Notes: a model not told the origin generated them from the sequence alone. 64,000 nucleotides of DNA from Nocardia amamiensis (GCF_015477605.1 NZ_JADLQX010000036.1:1-64000), one strand, 5' to 3'. Counted from the first letter of the stretch, positions 50,768 to 60,065 are shown. Program-made: numbers and translations.

Positions 50768-52099
50768 ATGCGAAAGGCGAAGCTCGAAGTGACTGTTCCG
50801 GAGTCCCGCCTACGCTTGTTCTCGCGTGGTTCCTGGTCGGAGGCGCGGCGGGTCGCGGCGATCTTGCGGACCGAGACCGCTGGTGGTGTCCTGCTGATCG
50901 CGGCTGCGGCCGTCGGCCTGGTCTGGGCGAACACGCCGTGGTCGGGTGCGTATGAGACGTTGCGCAACTTCCAGCTCGGCCCCGAGAGCCTGCATTTGCG
51001 TCTTCCGCTCGAGGCGTGGGCGGCCGATGGGCTGCTGGCGGTGTTCTTCTTCGTGGTCGGGCTCGAACTCAAACGGGAGTTCGTGGCCGGTGATCTGCGG
51101 GATCCGCGCCGTGCGGCACTGCCTGTGGTGGCAGCGGTCGGGGGAATGGCGGGCCCCGCCCTGATCTTTATTGCCTTCAACCTGCGCAATGGTGATGCGC
51201 TCAACGGGTGGGCGATTCCGACGGCCACCGACATCGCGTTCGCGCTCGCGGTCCTCGCGGTCGTCAGCTCGCATCTACCGACGGCGTTACGCACCTTCCT
51301 GCTCACCCTCGCAGTCGTCGACGATCTGCTGGCGGTGACTGTGATCGCGATCTTCTACACCGACGAACTGCACCTGCCCTACCTCGGACTCGCCGCCATC
51401 CCCCTGGCCGCCTTCGCCGTGGCGGTGCAGCGCAGAATTCGCTCGCTGTGGATCCTGGTACCTCTGGCTCTGCTGACCTGGTGGCTGGTCCACCAGTCCG
51501 GCGTCCACGCCACCGTCGCCGGGGTACTGCTCGGCTTCACCGTTCCGGTTCTCCGCAAACCCGGTGACAACGATGCGCGAAACCCAGCACACCACGGCCT
51601 CGCCGAGCAATTCGAGCACCGCCTGCGACCGATCTCGGCCGGTGTCGCGGTGCCGGTGTTCGCGTTCCTGGCAGCAGGAGTCACCATCGGGGGGCTGAAC
51701 GGGCTGGTCGAATCTCTCACCGACCGGATCACACTCGGCATTGCCGTCGGGCTCGTAGGCGGAAAAGTGTTCGGCATCCTCGCCACCACCTATCTGACCG
51801 CGAAACTCACCCGCGCCGAACTCGATGACGACCTGCGCTGGATCGACGTGGGCGGGGTCGCGCTGCTGGGCGGTATCGGATTCACCGTGTCCCTGCTCAT
51901 CGGCGAACTCGCCTTCGCGCAGGACCCATTGCGGGAGGACCACGTCCGCATCGGGGTACTCATCGGCACTCTGTCCGCCGCATTCTTGGCCGCTGTGGTG
52001 TTGCGGCTGCGTAACCGGACCTATCGGCGCATCGCCGAAGCAGACACCCGCGACGACGACAACGACGGAATACCCGACGTCTACCAGCACCACCGATAG
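50768..52099 (+). CDS. nhaA: Na+/H+ antiporter NhaA
   Basis: This integral membrane antiporter of 443 residues exchanges protons for Na+ or Li+. Diagnostic segments: TAGGVLLIAAAAVGLVWANTPW cut to GVLLIAAAAVGLVWANTPW, then VFFFVVGLELKREFV (helix II), PTATDIAFALAVLA (helix IV) and LLTLAVVDDLLAVTVIAIFY cut to LAVVDDLLAVTVIA, with the paired ion-binding Asp residues in helix V. A Lys equivalent to K300 lies in the late VGLVGGKVFGI. The C-terminus ends in an acidic DTRDDDNDG tail. ATG 50768 is assumed; an upstream ATG at 50726 adds 14 residues. A structured leader lies upstream. Confidence 0.92.
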   Translation: MRKAKLEVTVPESRLRLFSRGSWSEARRVAAILRTETAGGVLLIAAAAVGLVWANTPWSGAYETLRNFQLGPESLHLRLPLEAWAADGLLAVFFFVVGLELKREFVAGDLRDPRRAALPVVAAVGGMAGPALIFIAFNLRNGDALNGWAIPTATDIAFALAVLAVVSSHLPTALRTFLLTLAVVDDLLAVTVIAIFYTDELHLPYLGLAAIPLAAFAVAVQRRIRSLWILVPLALLTWWLVHQSGVHATVAGVLLGFTVPVLRKPGDNDARNPAHHGLAEQFEHRLRPISAGVAVPVFAFLAAGVTIGGLNGLVESLTDRITLGIAVGLVGGKVFGILATTYLTAKLTRAELDDDLRWIDVGGVALLGGIGFTVSLLIGELAFAQDPLREDHVRIGVLIGTLSAAFLAAVVLRLRNRTYRRIAEADTRDDDNDGIPDVYQHHR

Positions 52100-52208
52100 C
52101 ACCGTGCGCACGCTCGGCTGGCGAACGCGACGTCGGAATGTCGTTGATCGCGCGAGAGGGGGCCAAGCGTGTGCATGGCGTGGCTGTATTGTTGCGTGGG
52201 CGAGGCGA

Positions 52209-52339
52209 TCATTGTCGGCACGGAGCGAAGAGCACTGGGATGCGGCTGGCTTGCAGCACCGCGTGACTGACGGAGCCGAGCGCGGCGCCCGCGACTCGCC
52301 GCGCCCTCGACTGCCGAGTACGACCAACTGCGCGCGCTC
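52209..52339 (-). pseudogene. Universal stress protein, C-terminal remnant with frameshift
   Basis: On the minus strand, ERAQLVVLGSRGRGE and then, after a one-base loss, FAGAALGSVSHAVLQASR and IPVLFAPCRQ with a stop at 52209. This is the ATP-binding end (G-x-x-G-x(9)-G-S) of a UspA-domain protein. The N-terminal 100 residues are missing. The rest of the gap 52100-52384 holds nothing else. Confidence 0.7.
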
Positions 52340-52384
52340 AGGGGGGTATGCGCCATCGCTGAGGAGTGTCGGTCGGGCTGACTG

Positions 52385-53716
52385 TCATGTCTGCGCGGAC
52401 GGTTCGTCCTCGGAGCGGCCATCTAGATGCGATGGCCCGCTTGGTCGGAATCTGTACAGCGCGACGAGTCCGAGGGCGCTGCCAATGGCAAGGGCAAGCG
52501 CCGCGATGCCTGGCGTGGCGCTGTGCGCCGGGTCTTCGCCGTGCCAGTTCCGCACTGCGTAGGGCGACACCGAAACCACCGTGGGGAGATAGAGCGCGGC
52601 GATTGCCAGCACGCCGCTCGACGCCTCGCTTGGGCGCGCCACACCGCAGCAGTAGCCCGCGGTCAGTGCGATCACGATACTGATCGCGACGAAACCCACG
52701 CTGCTGGCGCCTGTCGAGCCAGTTATGGCGAAGATCGCGATGCCCGCGATGAGCGTGATGGCGACGGCCGTCGAGGGGGCCCGGTTGCCTGCGGCTATGC
52801 CGACTGCGGCCAGCATGATCAACAGAGCTACAGCCCAGGCAGGGCGGGGAGCGTAACCGACCGCGTCCGCTGCGGCCGTGAGGCATACGGCCAAGTACAC
52901 GCCGACGCCGTCGCGCCAAGGCAGCAGCATGGCCGCTGCGGTCGCACTGATGATCGTCGCGGCCACGACGATCCCGATATCCACCACGTGACTGTCGTCA
53001 GGTGCCTTGCTGAACTGCCGGCCGAGCCACTCGGTGGCCGTTAGCACTACCACTGCCAGCACGCTCGCCGCGAAGATCGGCGCCAACGGCAGCTCGCCGT
53101 CCATTCGTGGTGGCTCGGGCTCCCGGATCGGAGCCATGTGACGGAGTGTGCTGGTGATCAGCAGTGCCGCGGTCGCCACAATCAACCAGCGCGGCGGGGC
53201 CTCCGATGCTGCGTACAGATTCGGGTCGATACCCAGGGATCGCGCCAGACCGCCGAACGCGAAGAAACCGATGCCACCCAGCGCAAACCCTGCGGCGGGC
53301 AATGCCCGATGCAGTACCACCGCCCCGAGCGCGCCGAGCACCACTGCGGCACACACGGCGTCGAGGTAGTTCTGTGTGGTCAGCAGATCAGCGGAAGATA
53401 CTTGCGGTGCGGCGAGGTGGTTGATCACCTGAGCCACTGAGCCCGTCGCCGCCGTCGCCCACCCGAGCACGGGCCGGCTGGTGGTGGTTATCACGACCGC
53501 GACGATCACCGCGACGATCACCGCGAGTGCGGCGCTGCGGGGCACGTTGTTGAGTAGACCCGTGAGCTGGTACGACGTCGCCGTGGGCCGAGCGCGGACG
53601 GCAACCGGGAGGAACAGCGTGACGCCGGCGACCGCCGCTGCGACGAAGGCCGTCGCCGCATCGATGACCTCGCCGGTTCTGCTCACGGTTGCCCGAGGCG
53701 CTCGTGATCGCACCAC
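52385..53716 (-). CDS. Polytopic membrane protein, unknown
   Basis: The 443-residue protein has about 12-13 hydrophobic helices with short loops and an acidic, polar C-terminal tail. Composition is Ala/Val-rich and no transporter signature is visible. A type VII secretion EccD-like or polysaccharide-export role cannot be judged. GTG 53716 starts the frame. It is divergent from leader copy D and the ABC exporter, and follows a decayed universal stress gene region. Confidence 0.7.
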   Translation of the reverse strand: MVRSRAPRATVSRTGEVIDAATAFVAAAVAGVTLFLPVAVRARPTATSYQLTGLLNNVPRSAALAVIVAVIVAVVITTTSRPVLGWATAATGSVAQVINHLAAPQVSSADLLTTQNYLDAVCAAVVLGALGAVVLHRALPAAGFALGGIGFFAFGGLARSLGIDPNLYAASEAPPRWLIVATAALLITSTLRHMAPIREPEPPRMDGELPLAPIFAASVLAVVVLTATEWLGRQFSKAPDDSHVVDIGIVVAATIISATAAAMLLPWRDGVGVYLAVCLTAAADAVGYAPRPAWAVALLIMLAAVGIAAGNRAPSTAVAITLIAGIAIFAITGSTGASSVGFVAISIVIALTAGYCCGVARPSEASSGVLAIAALYLPTVVSVSPYAVRNWHGEDPAHSATPGIAALALAIGSALGLVALYRFRPSGPSHLDGRSEDEPSAQT

Positions 53717-53951
53717 GACTCAATGATTGCCGCGAATTGTCCGCATACGGCAACTGAAGCAGAACATCTACGCAATGTCTTGAACGTTGGCAATGCTCGG
53801 CAGGGGGCCGGTTCCCGATCTTGCCCACGCTGCTCCGACAGGCCTGAACGGATCCGGCACGCCGAGCGCGGGATTGCTCGCGGCCATTGCCGGACCGTCC
53901 ATCGAAAGCCCGCGGTGACGGCCGCAGCGGCGTATCTTTCTTCTCAGGTGC

Positions 53952-53996
53952 GCCGGGAAGTCTGGTCGGCATGTCGGATTCGCTGACCTTGGAAGG
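53952..53996 (+). promoter_or_regulatory. Structured leader element, copy D
   Basis: GCCGGGAAGTCTGGTCGGC (53952-53970) is preceded by GTATCTTT, a -10-like box in the position of CATCTTT in copies B and C. GCTGACC (53982-53988) pairs with GGTCGGC through one G-U. Just after it, GGAAG-GG-CTTCC could hide the ribosome site of the ABC ATPase ATG at 54003. The 286-nt gap 53717-54002 has no other gene. Confidence 0.72.
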
Positions 53997-54002
53997 GCTT
54001 CC

Positions 54003-54929
54003 ATGTCCACTGCAGCGGCGCTGTCCGCGCGCGCCATCGATACCCACGCGGCCGTCTTGATCGAGCATCTGTCCAAGCGCTTCGGCCGCACTGTCGCGGT
54101 CGACGACCTCACCCTGACCGTCGATTCCGGCGAGGTGTTCGGGTTCCTCGGGCCCAACGGGGCGGGGAAGTCGACCACCATCCGGCTGCTTCTCGGGCTG
54201 ATCCGCCCTACCGCCGGCACAGTGCGGGTGTTCGGTGCCGACGCCGACGACGTGCGACGTGCGCACCACCACCTCGCCTACGTGCCCGCCGACGTGGCCT
54301 TGTGGCCGTCGTTGACCGGCGCCGAGACACTCGAACTGCTCGCCCGGGTAGGCCGGGGCACCGACTTGGCGTACCGCGCCGAGTTGATCGACCGTTTCGC
54401 CCTCGACGTGGACAAACCGGCCAAGACCTACTCGACCGGCAACAGGCAGAAAGTCGCTTTGGTCGCGGCGTTCGCTTCTCGGGCGCCGCTGCTGGTCCTG
54501 GACGAGCCGACCAGCGGGCTGGACCCGTTGATGGAACGCGAGTTCCGGCAGTGCGTCGCGGAGGCCCGGGATCGCGGGCAGACGGTGTTTTTGAGTTCGC
54601 ACATGCTCGGCGAGGTCGAGGCGTTGTGCGATCGGGTCGCGATCCTGCGTTCCGGTCGGCTCGTCGAGATCGCAACCCTGGCTGAGCTGCGTCGGCTGCA
54701 CCGCACCATCGTGGAGGTCGCCTACCAGGGCGAGGCGCCGACGCTGAGCGATGTGGACGGTGTCGAGGCCGTCGAAGCGCTCGACGAAGGACGGATGCGG
54801 TTCACACTGTCCGGGCCTGCGGCACCGGCGCTGCGCGCGCTCGCCGCGGCACAGGTGACGACGCTGTCCTCACGCGAGCCCACCCTCGAGGAGATCTTCC
54901 TCGACTACTACGGGCAGGCACGGCGATGA
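54003..54929 (+). CDS. ABC exporter ATPase (DrrA-like)
   Basis: The ATPase has 308 residues: Walker A GPNGAGKST (residues 50-58), signature YSTGNRQKVAL (the Ser-Gly-Gly-Gln is replaced by Ser-Thr-Gly-Asn), Walker B LLVLDEPTSGLDP and SSHMLGEVEAL. The C-terminal tail REPTLEEIFLDYYG is typical of drug/antibiotic exporters of the DrrA group. It overlaps the permease start by 4 nt. It is similar to the ATPase at 41015 and shows what the intact tail of that gene should look like. Leader copy D lies 32 nt upstream. Confidence 0.88.
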   Translation: MSTAAALSARAIDTHAAVLIEHLSKRFGRTVAVDDLTLTVDSGEVFGFLGPNGAGKSTTIRLLLGLIRPTAGTVRVFGADADDVRRAHHHLAYVPADVALWPSLTGAETLELLARVGRGTDLAYRAELIDRFALDVDKPAKTYSTGNRQKVALVAAFASRAPLLVLDEPTSGLDPLMEREFRQCVAEARDRGQTVFLSSHMLGEVEALCDRVAILRSGRLVEIATLAELRRLHRTIVEVAYQGEAPTLSDVDGVEAVEALDEGRMRFTLSGPAAPALRALAAAQVTTLSSREPTLEEIFLDYYGQARR

Positions 54930-56551
54930 CCGCTACCAAGGCCGGCCCGGAGCGGGTGAACGTCTCCGCGCCGGGGCGGGCGGCGGCCCGGCTCATCCTG
55001 CGCCAGGCACGGCGCGGGGCGGCGATCGTCGCGCTCACCGCCACCGGCCTGTCGGCTCTCGTCGCGGCCCAGTACCGCACCACCTTCGCCGACAGCATCG
55101 ACGCCGATGCCATGCGCGCACTGGCCGAGAACCCGGCCGTGCGCATCCTGTTCGGCGCTCCGCTCGCCCTCGACGATCCCGGTGGGTTCACCGTCTGGCG
55201 CACCGGTACCCCCGTCCTGGTGCTGTGCGGCGTATGGGCGCTGCTGGCTGCCACCCGACTCACCCGCGGCGAGGAGGACGCCGGGCACTGGGACCTGCTG
55301 CTCGGCGGCAGGCTGCGCCGGGCGGACCTGCTCGTGCGCTGTGTCGGCACGCTGTGGCTGGCCTCCATCGTGATCGCACTCGGGGTCGGGGCCGGGCTGG
55401 TCGTGACCGGCACCGACCGCACTGGAGCGGTCCTGCACGCGGTATCCGTGTTCGGCACGACCGCCGCCTTCGCGGGCGTGGGATTGCTTGCCGCGCAACT
55501 GCTGCCGTCGCGGGCAGCGGCCACCGGGCTCGCCTCGGCTGTGCTCGGGGTGTGCCTGCTGCTGCGGATGCTCTCCGACGGTGTCGCCGCGCTCGCCTGG
55601 ACCGCGTGGCTGACCCCGTTCGGCATCGCCGCGCGTGTCGCACCGTACGCGGAGAACAGGGTCGAGCCGTTGTTCGTCCTGCTGGTGTTCGCCGTTGCGC
55701 CAGCCGTGTGCGCGCTCGTCGCCGTCGGCGGACGTGACCTCGGCGGTGCCGTGATCACCCTGTCCGACACCCGCGCAGCCCGGACCCGTCTACTCGGATC
55801 AGTGACCGGTTTCGCTGTGCGGCGTGCTCTTGCGCCCACCACCGGCTGGGCGGTAGGGATCGCCGCCTACTTCTTGCTGATTGGTGCGTTGATCTCCTCG
55901 ATCCTCGAATTCTTCGAGAAAAACCCGCGTTTCGCCGAGCTCGCCGCGGCGGCGGGTTTCGGGGGCCTCGGGTCGGCTACCGGATTCGCCGCGGCGCTGT
56001 TCGCACTGCTCGCCATCCCGTCCGGGCTCTACACCGCCACCCGGATCACAGCCATCGCCGCCGATGAGAAGGCGCGCCGCTGGACAGCCCTGCACGCTCT
56101 GCCGCTGTCGCGGTACCGCTCGGCGGGAACCGAAATCGCAATCACCGCCGCGGGTCTCGGAGCTCTGCTGCTCACCGCCGCGGTCGCGATGTGGGCTGGT
56201 GCGGTGCTCACCGATGCGCCGCTCGGCCTGGGTGACGCCCTCACCGGTGCCGCCAACGTCGCCCCGGTGGCCCTGCTCGCGCTCGGCGCCGCGGTACTGG
56301 CACTGGGCTGGTACCCCGATGCCGTCGGCGTGATCGGCGCGGTGCCCGTCGCCGGAGGATTCCTCCTCGACGTCATAGCCCAGAGCACCGGCGCACCGGC
56401 CTGGGTCCGCGAGATCTCCCCGTTCGCCCACCTCGCCGCCGTACCCGACGCCGCACCGGACTGGCCCGCGACCGCCGCGCTCACCACCATCACCGCCGCC
56501 ATGGCAGCGATCGGACTGTACGGCTACGCCCACCGCGACCTGAGAGGCTGA
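54926..56551 (+). CDS. ABC exporter permease (ABC-2, double length)
   Basis: A 541-residue membrane protein with about 12 helices in two halves (1-270 and 280-541), a fused ABC-2 permease. Each half has the coupling segment: TRLTRGEEDAGHWDLLLGGR in the first and ITAIAADEKARRWTALHALP in the second. It works as one polypeptide with the DrrA-like ATPase. Substrate unknown; relatives in actinomycetes export polyketide or peptide antibiotics. Confidence 0.87.
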   Translation: MTATKAGPERVNVSAPGRAAARLILRQARRGAAIVALTATGLSALVAAQYRTTFADSIDADAMRALAENPAVRILFGAPLALDDPGGFTVWRTGTPVLVLCGVWALLAATRLTRGEEDAGHWDLLLGGRLRRADLLVRCVGTLWLASIVIALGVGAGLVVTGTDRTGAVLHAVSVFGTTAAFAGVGLLAAQLLPSRAAATGLASAVLGVCLLLRMLSDGVAALAWTAWLTPFGIAARVAPYAENRVEPLFVLLVFAVAPAVCALVAVGGRDLGGAVITLSDTRAARTRLLGSVTGFAVRRALAPTTGWAVGIAAYFLLIGALISSILEFFEKNPRFAELAAAAGFGGLGSATGFAAALFALLAIPSGLYTATRITAIAADEKARRWTALHALPLSRYRSAGTEIAITAAGLGALLLTAAVAMWAGAVLTDAPLGLGDALTGAANVAPVALLALGAAVLALGWYPDAVGVIGAVPVAGGFLLDVIAQSTGAPAWVREISPFAHLAAVPDAAPDWPATAALTTITAAMAAIGLYGYAHRDLRG

Positions 56552-56712
56552 CGGTACGGTAATCAGTTCAGTCTGTCGCACCGCGACTGCAGGCACATGG
56601 GGTAGAGGTGTGGGGACCGGAGCTCGGGGGACGGTTCGACCCGCGCAATATCACGCACCCGATGATGATGAGCATGCTCGACGGGCTCAGCGAGTCCGAC
56701 TCCGCGACCGAC

Positions 56713-56882
56713 GCCGAGTTCGGACGCGTCCTCGCCGCCTACGGCGGGGTGTTCGTGGCAGCCTCACTGCTGTGGGGCACGGCAATCGATGGTTTCCGCC
56801 CCGACCGCTGGGCGTCACCGGCGCGCTCCTCATCTGCCTGGCCGGTGTTGCCGCCATCAGGTACGCACCCCGCGCCGCCTGA
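56713..56882 (+). pseudogene. YnfA/UPF0060 membrane protein remnant
   Basis: EFGRVLAAYGGVFVAASLLW, with GTAIDGFRPDRW after it, lies in one frame. GVTGALLICLAGVAAIRYAP follows in another and ends at 56882. Together they are the C-terminal half of YnfA, an SMR-like membrane protein. The first two helices are missing and one frameshift is needed. The gap 56552-57087 otherwise holds an unassignable stretch, including a Met-rich ITHPMMMSMLDGL frame just before the remnant. Confidence 0.75.
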
Positions 56883-57087
56883 ATCTCGACCGCGGCCGAT
56901 GTCCGGGACTGCGCAGTCGGACCCCGCTGCGGGCTGCCGATCGGTTGTGATGATCGCGCGGAAGACACGATCTCATCGTCACCGATATGAACGGGGTTTC
57001 CCGACAGTCCGGTGCCCGAGGCGGCAGTGGCACAAGGCGTGTGGAAATCGTTTCTGCGATCCAGGTCGGCTCGGGTGTACTGACGAT

Positions 57088-57546
57088 ATGACGATCACAC
57101 CTCCCGTGGTGCGTGCCGCTGGTCCCGTCGATCTGTCGGCGGTGCTGGAGTTGGCGGTCGCGTTCTACTCCGAGGACGGTTTCACCACCGGCGAAGGCGA
57201 ATTGCGTGACAACCTCGCGATGTTGCTGGCATCGTCCGCGGCGCGGATCGCCGTGGCGCATTCCGCGGATCAGTTGCTCGGCTTCGCTATCACCACCACC
57301 GGTTTCGGCTTGGAGAACGGACTGGTCGCCGAACTCCAGGATCTGTTCGTCGTGCCCGCCGCGCGCCGCCGCGGGGTGGGCGGCCGGCTCATCGAGGACA
57401 GCGTGGGGTGGGCGCACGAGCGAGGTTGCCGGTCTCTGGAGTTGGTCATCGCGCCGAACGGCGGCGAGGTCGGGCACTTGTTCGCCTACTACCTCGCGCG
57501 CGGATTCCAGGACGAGGGCCGTCGCCTGATCAGCAGGCGGCTGTGA
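57088..57546 (+). CDS. GNAT family N-acetyltransferase
   Basis: The protein of 152 residues is a minimal GNAT enzyme. LQDLFVVPAARRRGVGGRLI (about residues 89-108) holds the acetyl-CoA-binding R-x-x-G-x-G/A, and FAYYLARGFQDEG closes the fold. The ATG at 57088 is the first sensible start; upstream in-frame sequence is not protein-like. It is isolated, and the substrate cannot be inferred. Confidence 0.82.
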   Translation: MTITPPVVRAAGPVDLSAVLELAVAFYSEDGFTTGEGELRDNLAMLLASSAARIAVAHSADQLLGFAITTTGFGLENGLVAELQDLFVVPAARRRGVGGRLIEDSVGWAHERGCRSLELVIAPNGGEVGHLFAYYLARGFQDEGRRLISRRL

Positions 57547-57926
57547 TTCGACCGGTCCTCAGATCGACCTTCCGCCAGATCTACGGTGGGTACCCCGCCG
57601 GACTCATGGAGCACCCGGCACGCCTTGTTGAACACCCGCCATTTACGAAACGTTTGTCAGATACCGTGCCGGAGAAGCCGACCTGGGTGTGACTCGCAGC
57701 GTTTGATGGCGCTGTTCTCGCACTATCGGATGGCGCGGATTGCACCGACCACCGGTGTCTCTGAGCCGAAGCGCGGTAGTTATTACATAGGTGGGGGCCA
57801 GTTGTGGTTCGGCCGCTCTTCTTGCCGGTCGGTGTCATGGTTGAGTAGTTGCCTGACAGCAGTGGCGACTCGTCATCGAGCCGGTTAGGTTGGCTACGGT
57901 CTGTCGCGGGACGAGGGGAGTTGCCT
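57547..57926. other. Intergenic region, no gene seen
   Basis: The 380-nt stretch has several short frames on both strands, none with a ribosome site or recognisable product. The right end carries GGGGAG as ribosome site of the next gene. No copy of the leader motif occurs here. Confidence 0.5.
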
Positions 57927-59639
57927 GTGCGGCGTTCGGTGGGGCCGATGTCCCGGATATCTATTCTGGTTCTCGCGCTGAGTCTTTCGGGCGGGTACGC
58001 GGCCGCCGACAGCGGCAGTTACAACCTCGAATTCGGTCCGACACCGCTGGCCCGCATAGCCGATCCGAGTGAATCCCTACCGGCCCCCGCGGCCATCGCG
58101 GATCAGAGTCTGGCCTGGAAGCCGTGTCGCGAAACAGGGCTTCAGGACCTCCTGAATGGCGAGGTAGCGGCGGCGGCGCGTACGGCGCTGCTCGACGGGT
58201 TGCAGTGCGCGAGCGTGCAGACGCCGCTGGATTGGTCGGATCCCGCAGCAGGGCCGACCGTGAGTTTCGAGATTTCGCGACTGCCGGGACGAGGCATGAG
58301 ACGTCCCCTGCTGACGAGTCCCGGAGGCCCCGGCGCCGGCACCCTGCTCAATCCCATCCAGTGGGCCACCGCTATTCCGAAGCTACGTGACTCCTATGAC
58401 CTCATCGGATTCGACCCGCGCGGCACAAGCCTGTCGAGCACCGCGGCCGACTGTAACGTGAACAGTTCCGGCGATCCGCAGCTGCTGGCGACCGGCCGCA
58501 ACGACGGCGCCGACATCCTCGATTTCTCGCCGGCGTCGGTGCACCGACAGCTGTCGCAGGCCAAAGCATGGATCCAGTCTTGCGTGCAGCGGTCGGCGCG
58601 GACGCCGACCGGCAGGACTGTTCTCGGTGCTGTGGACTACTGGCAGACGGTGCGGGACCTGGATCTGGTGCGGTCGCTGCTGGGCGCCCCGACGTGGAGC
58701 TACCTCGGCGCCTCCCAGGGGACCGCGCTCGGGCTGGAGTTGGCGCGCACGTTCCCCGGCAATATCGACCGGCTAGTGCTCGACTCGATCGTCGATCCGG
58801 CCCGCTCCCTCGCCGACGCGCACCGAGACCGCGTTCTGCACCAGCAGCGGACAATCGAGGATGCGTTCGCCCCCTGGCTCGCCACCCGCGGCACACCCTT
58901 CGGAGACAGTCGTGAGGCCGTCCTCGCCGCGCTCACGCGGATGCGTGCCGACCTGACGGCCCACCCCCTCGCGCTGCCCCTCGATCGAACCTTCAGCGGA
59001 AACGACTTGAACACAGTCCTCTTCGGTGTCGGCAACGGACCGTATGAGGCATTGGAGTGGAAGTTGCTCACCCTGCGCGCCGCGATGGATAGCCCGTCTC
59101 TCGCCGCGCGGCTGAACGCAGCCGTGACCTTTCGCCTACCGCCACTCACCGACGAGCTCAATGGGGACCTCGTCCAGGCCGGCTCCCGAGTCGGCTGGTG
59201 GACCGCACGCAACTGCAACGACGCCGGCTGGAGCCACGACCTCGACGAGATCGTCACCACCGCACAACAACTCGCGGCCCAAGCACCGCTGACCTACCTC
59301 GGCATGGGTTTCACCGCGGCCTGCGCCTTCTGGCCCGAACCACACCACGACCCGAACCCAGCACCTCTCGATCACATCACATCAGCCCTGCTGATCAGCA
59401 ACGAGAAGGATCCGGTTACACCGATCTCCGGAGCTCGAGCTGCACACGCCGCTATCCCGGATTCCCGGCTCATCACAGTCCCCGGCACACAGCATCACCT
59501 GGTCCTGCCACAAACCATGCCCAACGGCCTACCCGGCTCGATCCCCACCACCAGCACCTGCGCCACCTCCGCAGTCATCGAATACCTCATGCACGGCCAA
59601 CTCCCGGACACCGATACAACCTGTCGAGCCGACCGATAA
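57927..59639 (+). CDS. Secreted alpha/beta hydrolase, tripeptidyl aminopeptidase-like (S33)
   Basis: This is a 570-residue exported serine hydrolase of the actinobacterial TAP group. A signal peptide (basic start, hydrophobic core SILVLALSLSGGYAA) covers about the first 28 residues, with no lipobox. Oxyanion region TSPGGPGAG, nucleophile LGASQGTALG (Ser near 256), acid in SNEKDPVTP and His in GTQHHLVLP form the triad; a C-terminal TAP-like domain follows and includes paired Cys. GTG 57927 has GGGGAG 6 nt before it. Likely roles are peptide or ester cleavage outside the cell. Monocistronic. Confidence 0.83.
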   Translation: MRRSVGPMSRISILVLALSLSGGYAAADSGSYNLEFGPTPLARIADPSESLPAPAAIADQSLAWKPCRETGLQDLLNGEVAAAARTALLDGLQCASVQTPLDWSDPAAGPTVSFEISRLPGRGMRRPLLTSPGGPGAGTLLNPIQWATAIPKLRDSYDLIGFDPRGTSLSSTAADCNVNSSGDPQLLATGRNDGADILDFSPASVHRQLSQAKAWIQSCVQRSARTPTGRTVLGAVDYWQTVRDLDLVRSLLGAPTWSYLGASQGTALGLELARTFPGNIDRLVLDSIVDPARSLADAHRDRVLHQQRTIEDAFAPWLATRGTPFGDSREAVLAALTRMRADLTAHPLALPLDRTFSGNDLNTVLFGVGNGPYEALEWKLLTLRAAMDSPSLAARLNAAVTFRLPPLTDELNGDLVQAGSRVGWWTARNCNDAGWSHDLDEIVTTAQQLAAQAPLTYLGMGFTAACAFWPEPHHDPNPAPLDHITSALLISNEKDPVTPISGARAAHAAIPDSRLITVPGTQHHLVLPQTMPNGLPGSIPTTSTCATSAVIEYLMHGQLPDTDTTCRADR

Positions 59640-59913
59640 CGACTCGTTCATCGAGCGGCGCTGGGAACCCGCGTAGCGAATCAAGGCAGCGGCAGTGGAC
59701 CTACCAATGGTGTCGTGGTAACGATCGTTCGCGAGACACTTTGCGCGGCAGCGCGTTTCCGCAGGCGGGATGTGTAAAGCAGCCCGTGTACGCGGCAACG
59801 ACAATCTGTCGAGGGTTCGCCTGCGCAGCGAATCCTGCACAGCGCCACGGGCCAGCATGAGATGGCGCTCGACCGGCAGTGGGCAGATGCCGGATCGCGC
59901 CGACCATGCGACC

Positions 59914-60018
59914 GCGCTGTTCGCGGCGGGAGCGGGGGTTTCCTTCGAAGATCTGGAACAAGTGCTCAGCCCGGAGCCACTCGGTGTGGTGCTCGGCTTG
60001 GCGGTCGGCAAGACCGCG
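59914..60018 (+). pseudogene. NhaA fragment
   Basis: ALFAAGAGVSFEDLEQVLSP and then EPLGVVLGLAVGK read like the NhaA segment that includes helix XI and the conserved Gly-Lys. Sequence before and after is not NhaA. It is a small remnant of an antiporter gene directly upstream of the diverged leader copy E. The gap 59640-59913 before it holds no gene. Confidence 0.55.
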
Positions 60019-60065
60019 CGGGAAGTTGAAGTCTGGTCGGCAGTCAGCTGGCCGACATCAACGAA
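60016..60065 (+). promoter_or_regulatory. Diverged leader element, copy E
   Basis: GGGAAG-TTGAAG-TCTGGTCGGC (60020-60041) equals the leader motif with a 6-nt insertion that duplicates its GAAG. GCCGAC (60051-60056) is complementary to GTCGGC, and AACGAAGG follows. No intact gene lies downstream; the next gene is the response regulator on the other strand. It looks like an orphaned copy beside an NhaA fragment. Confidence 0.45.
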
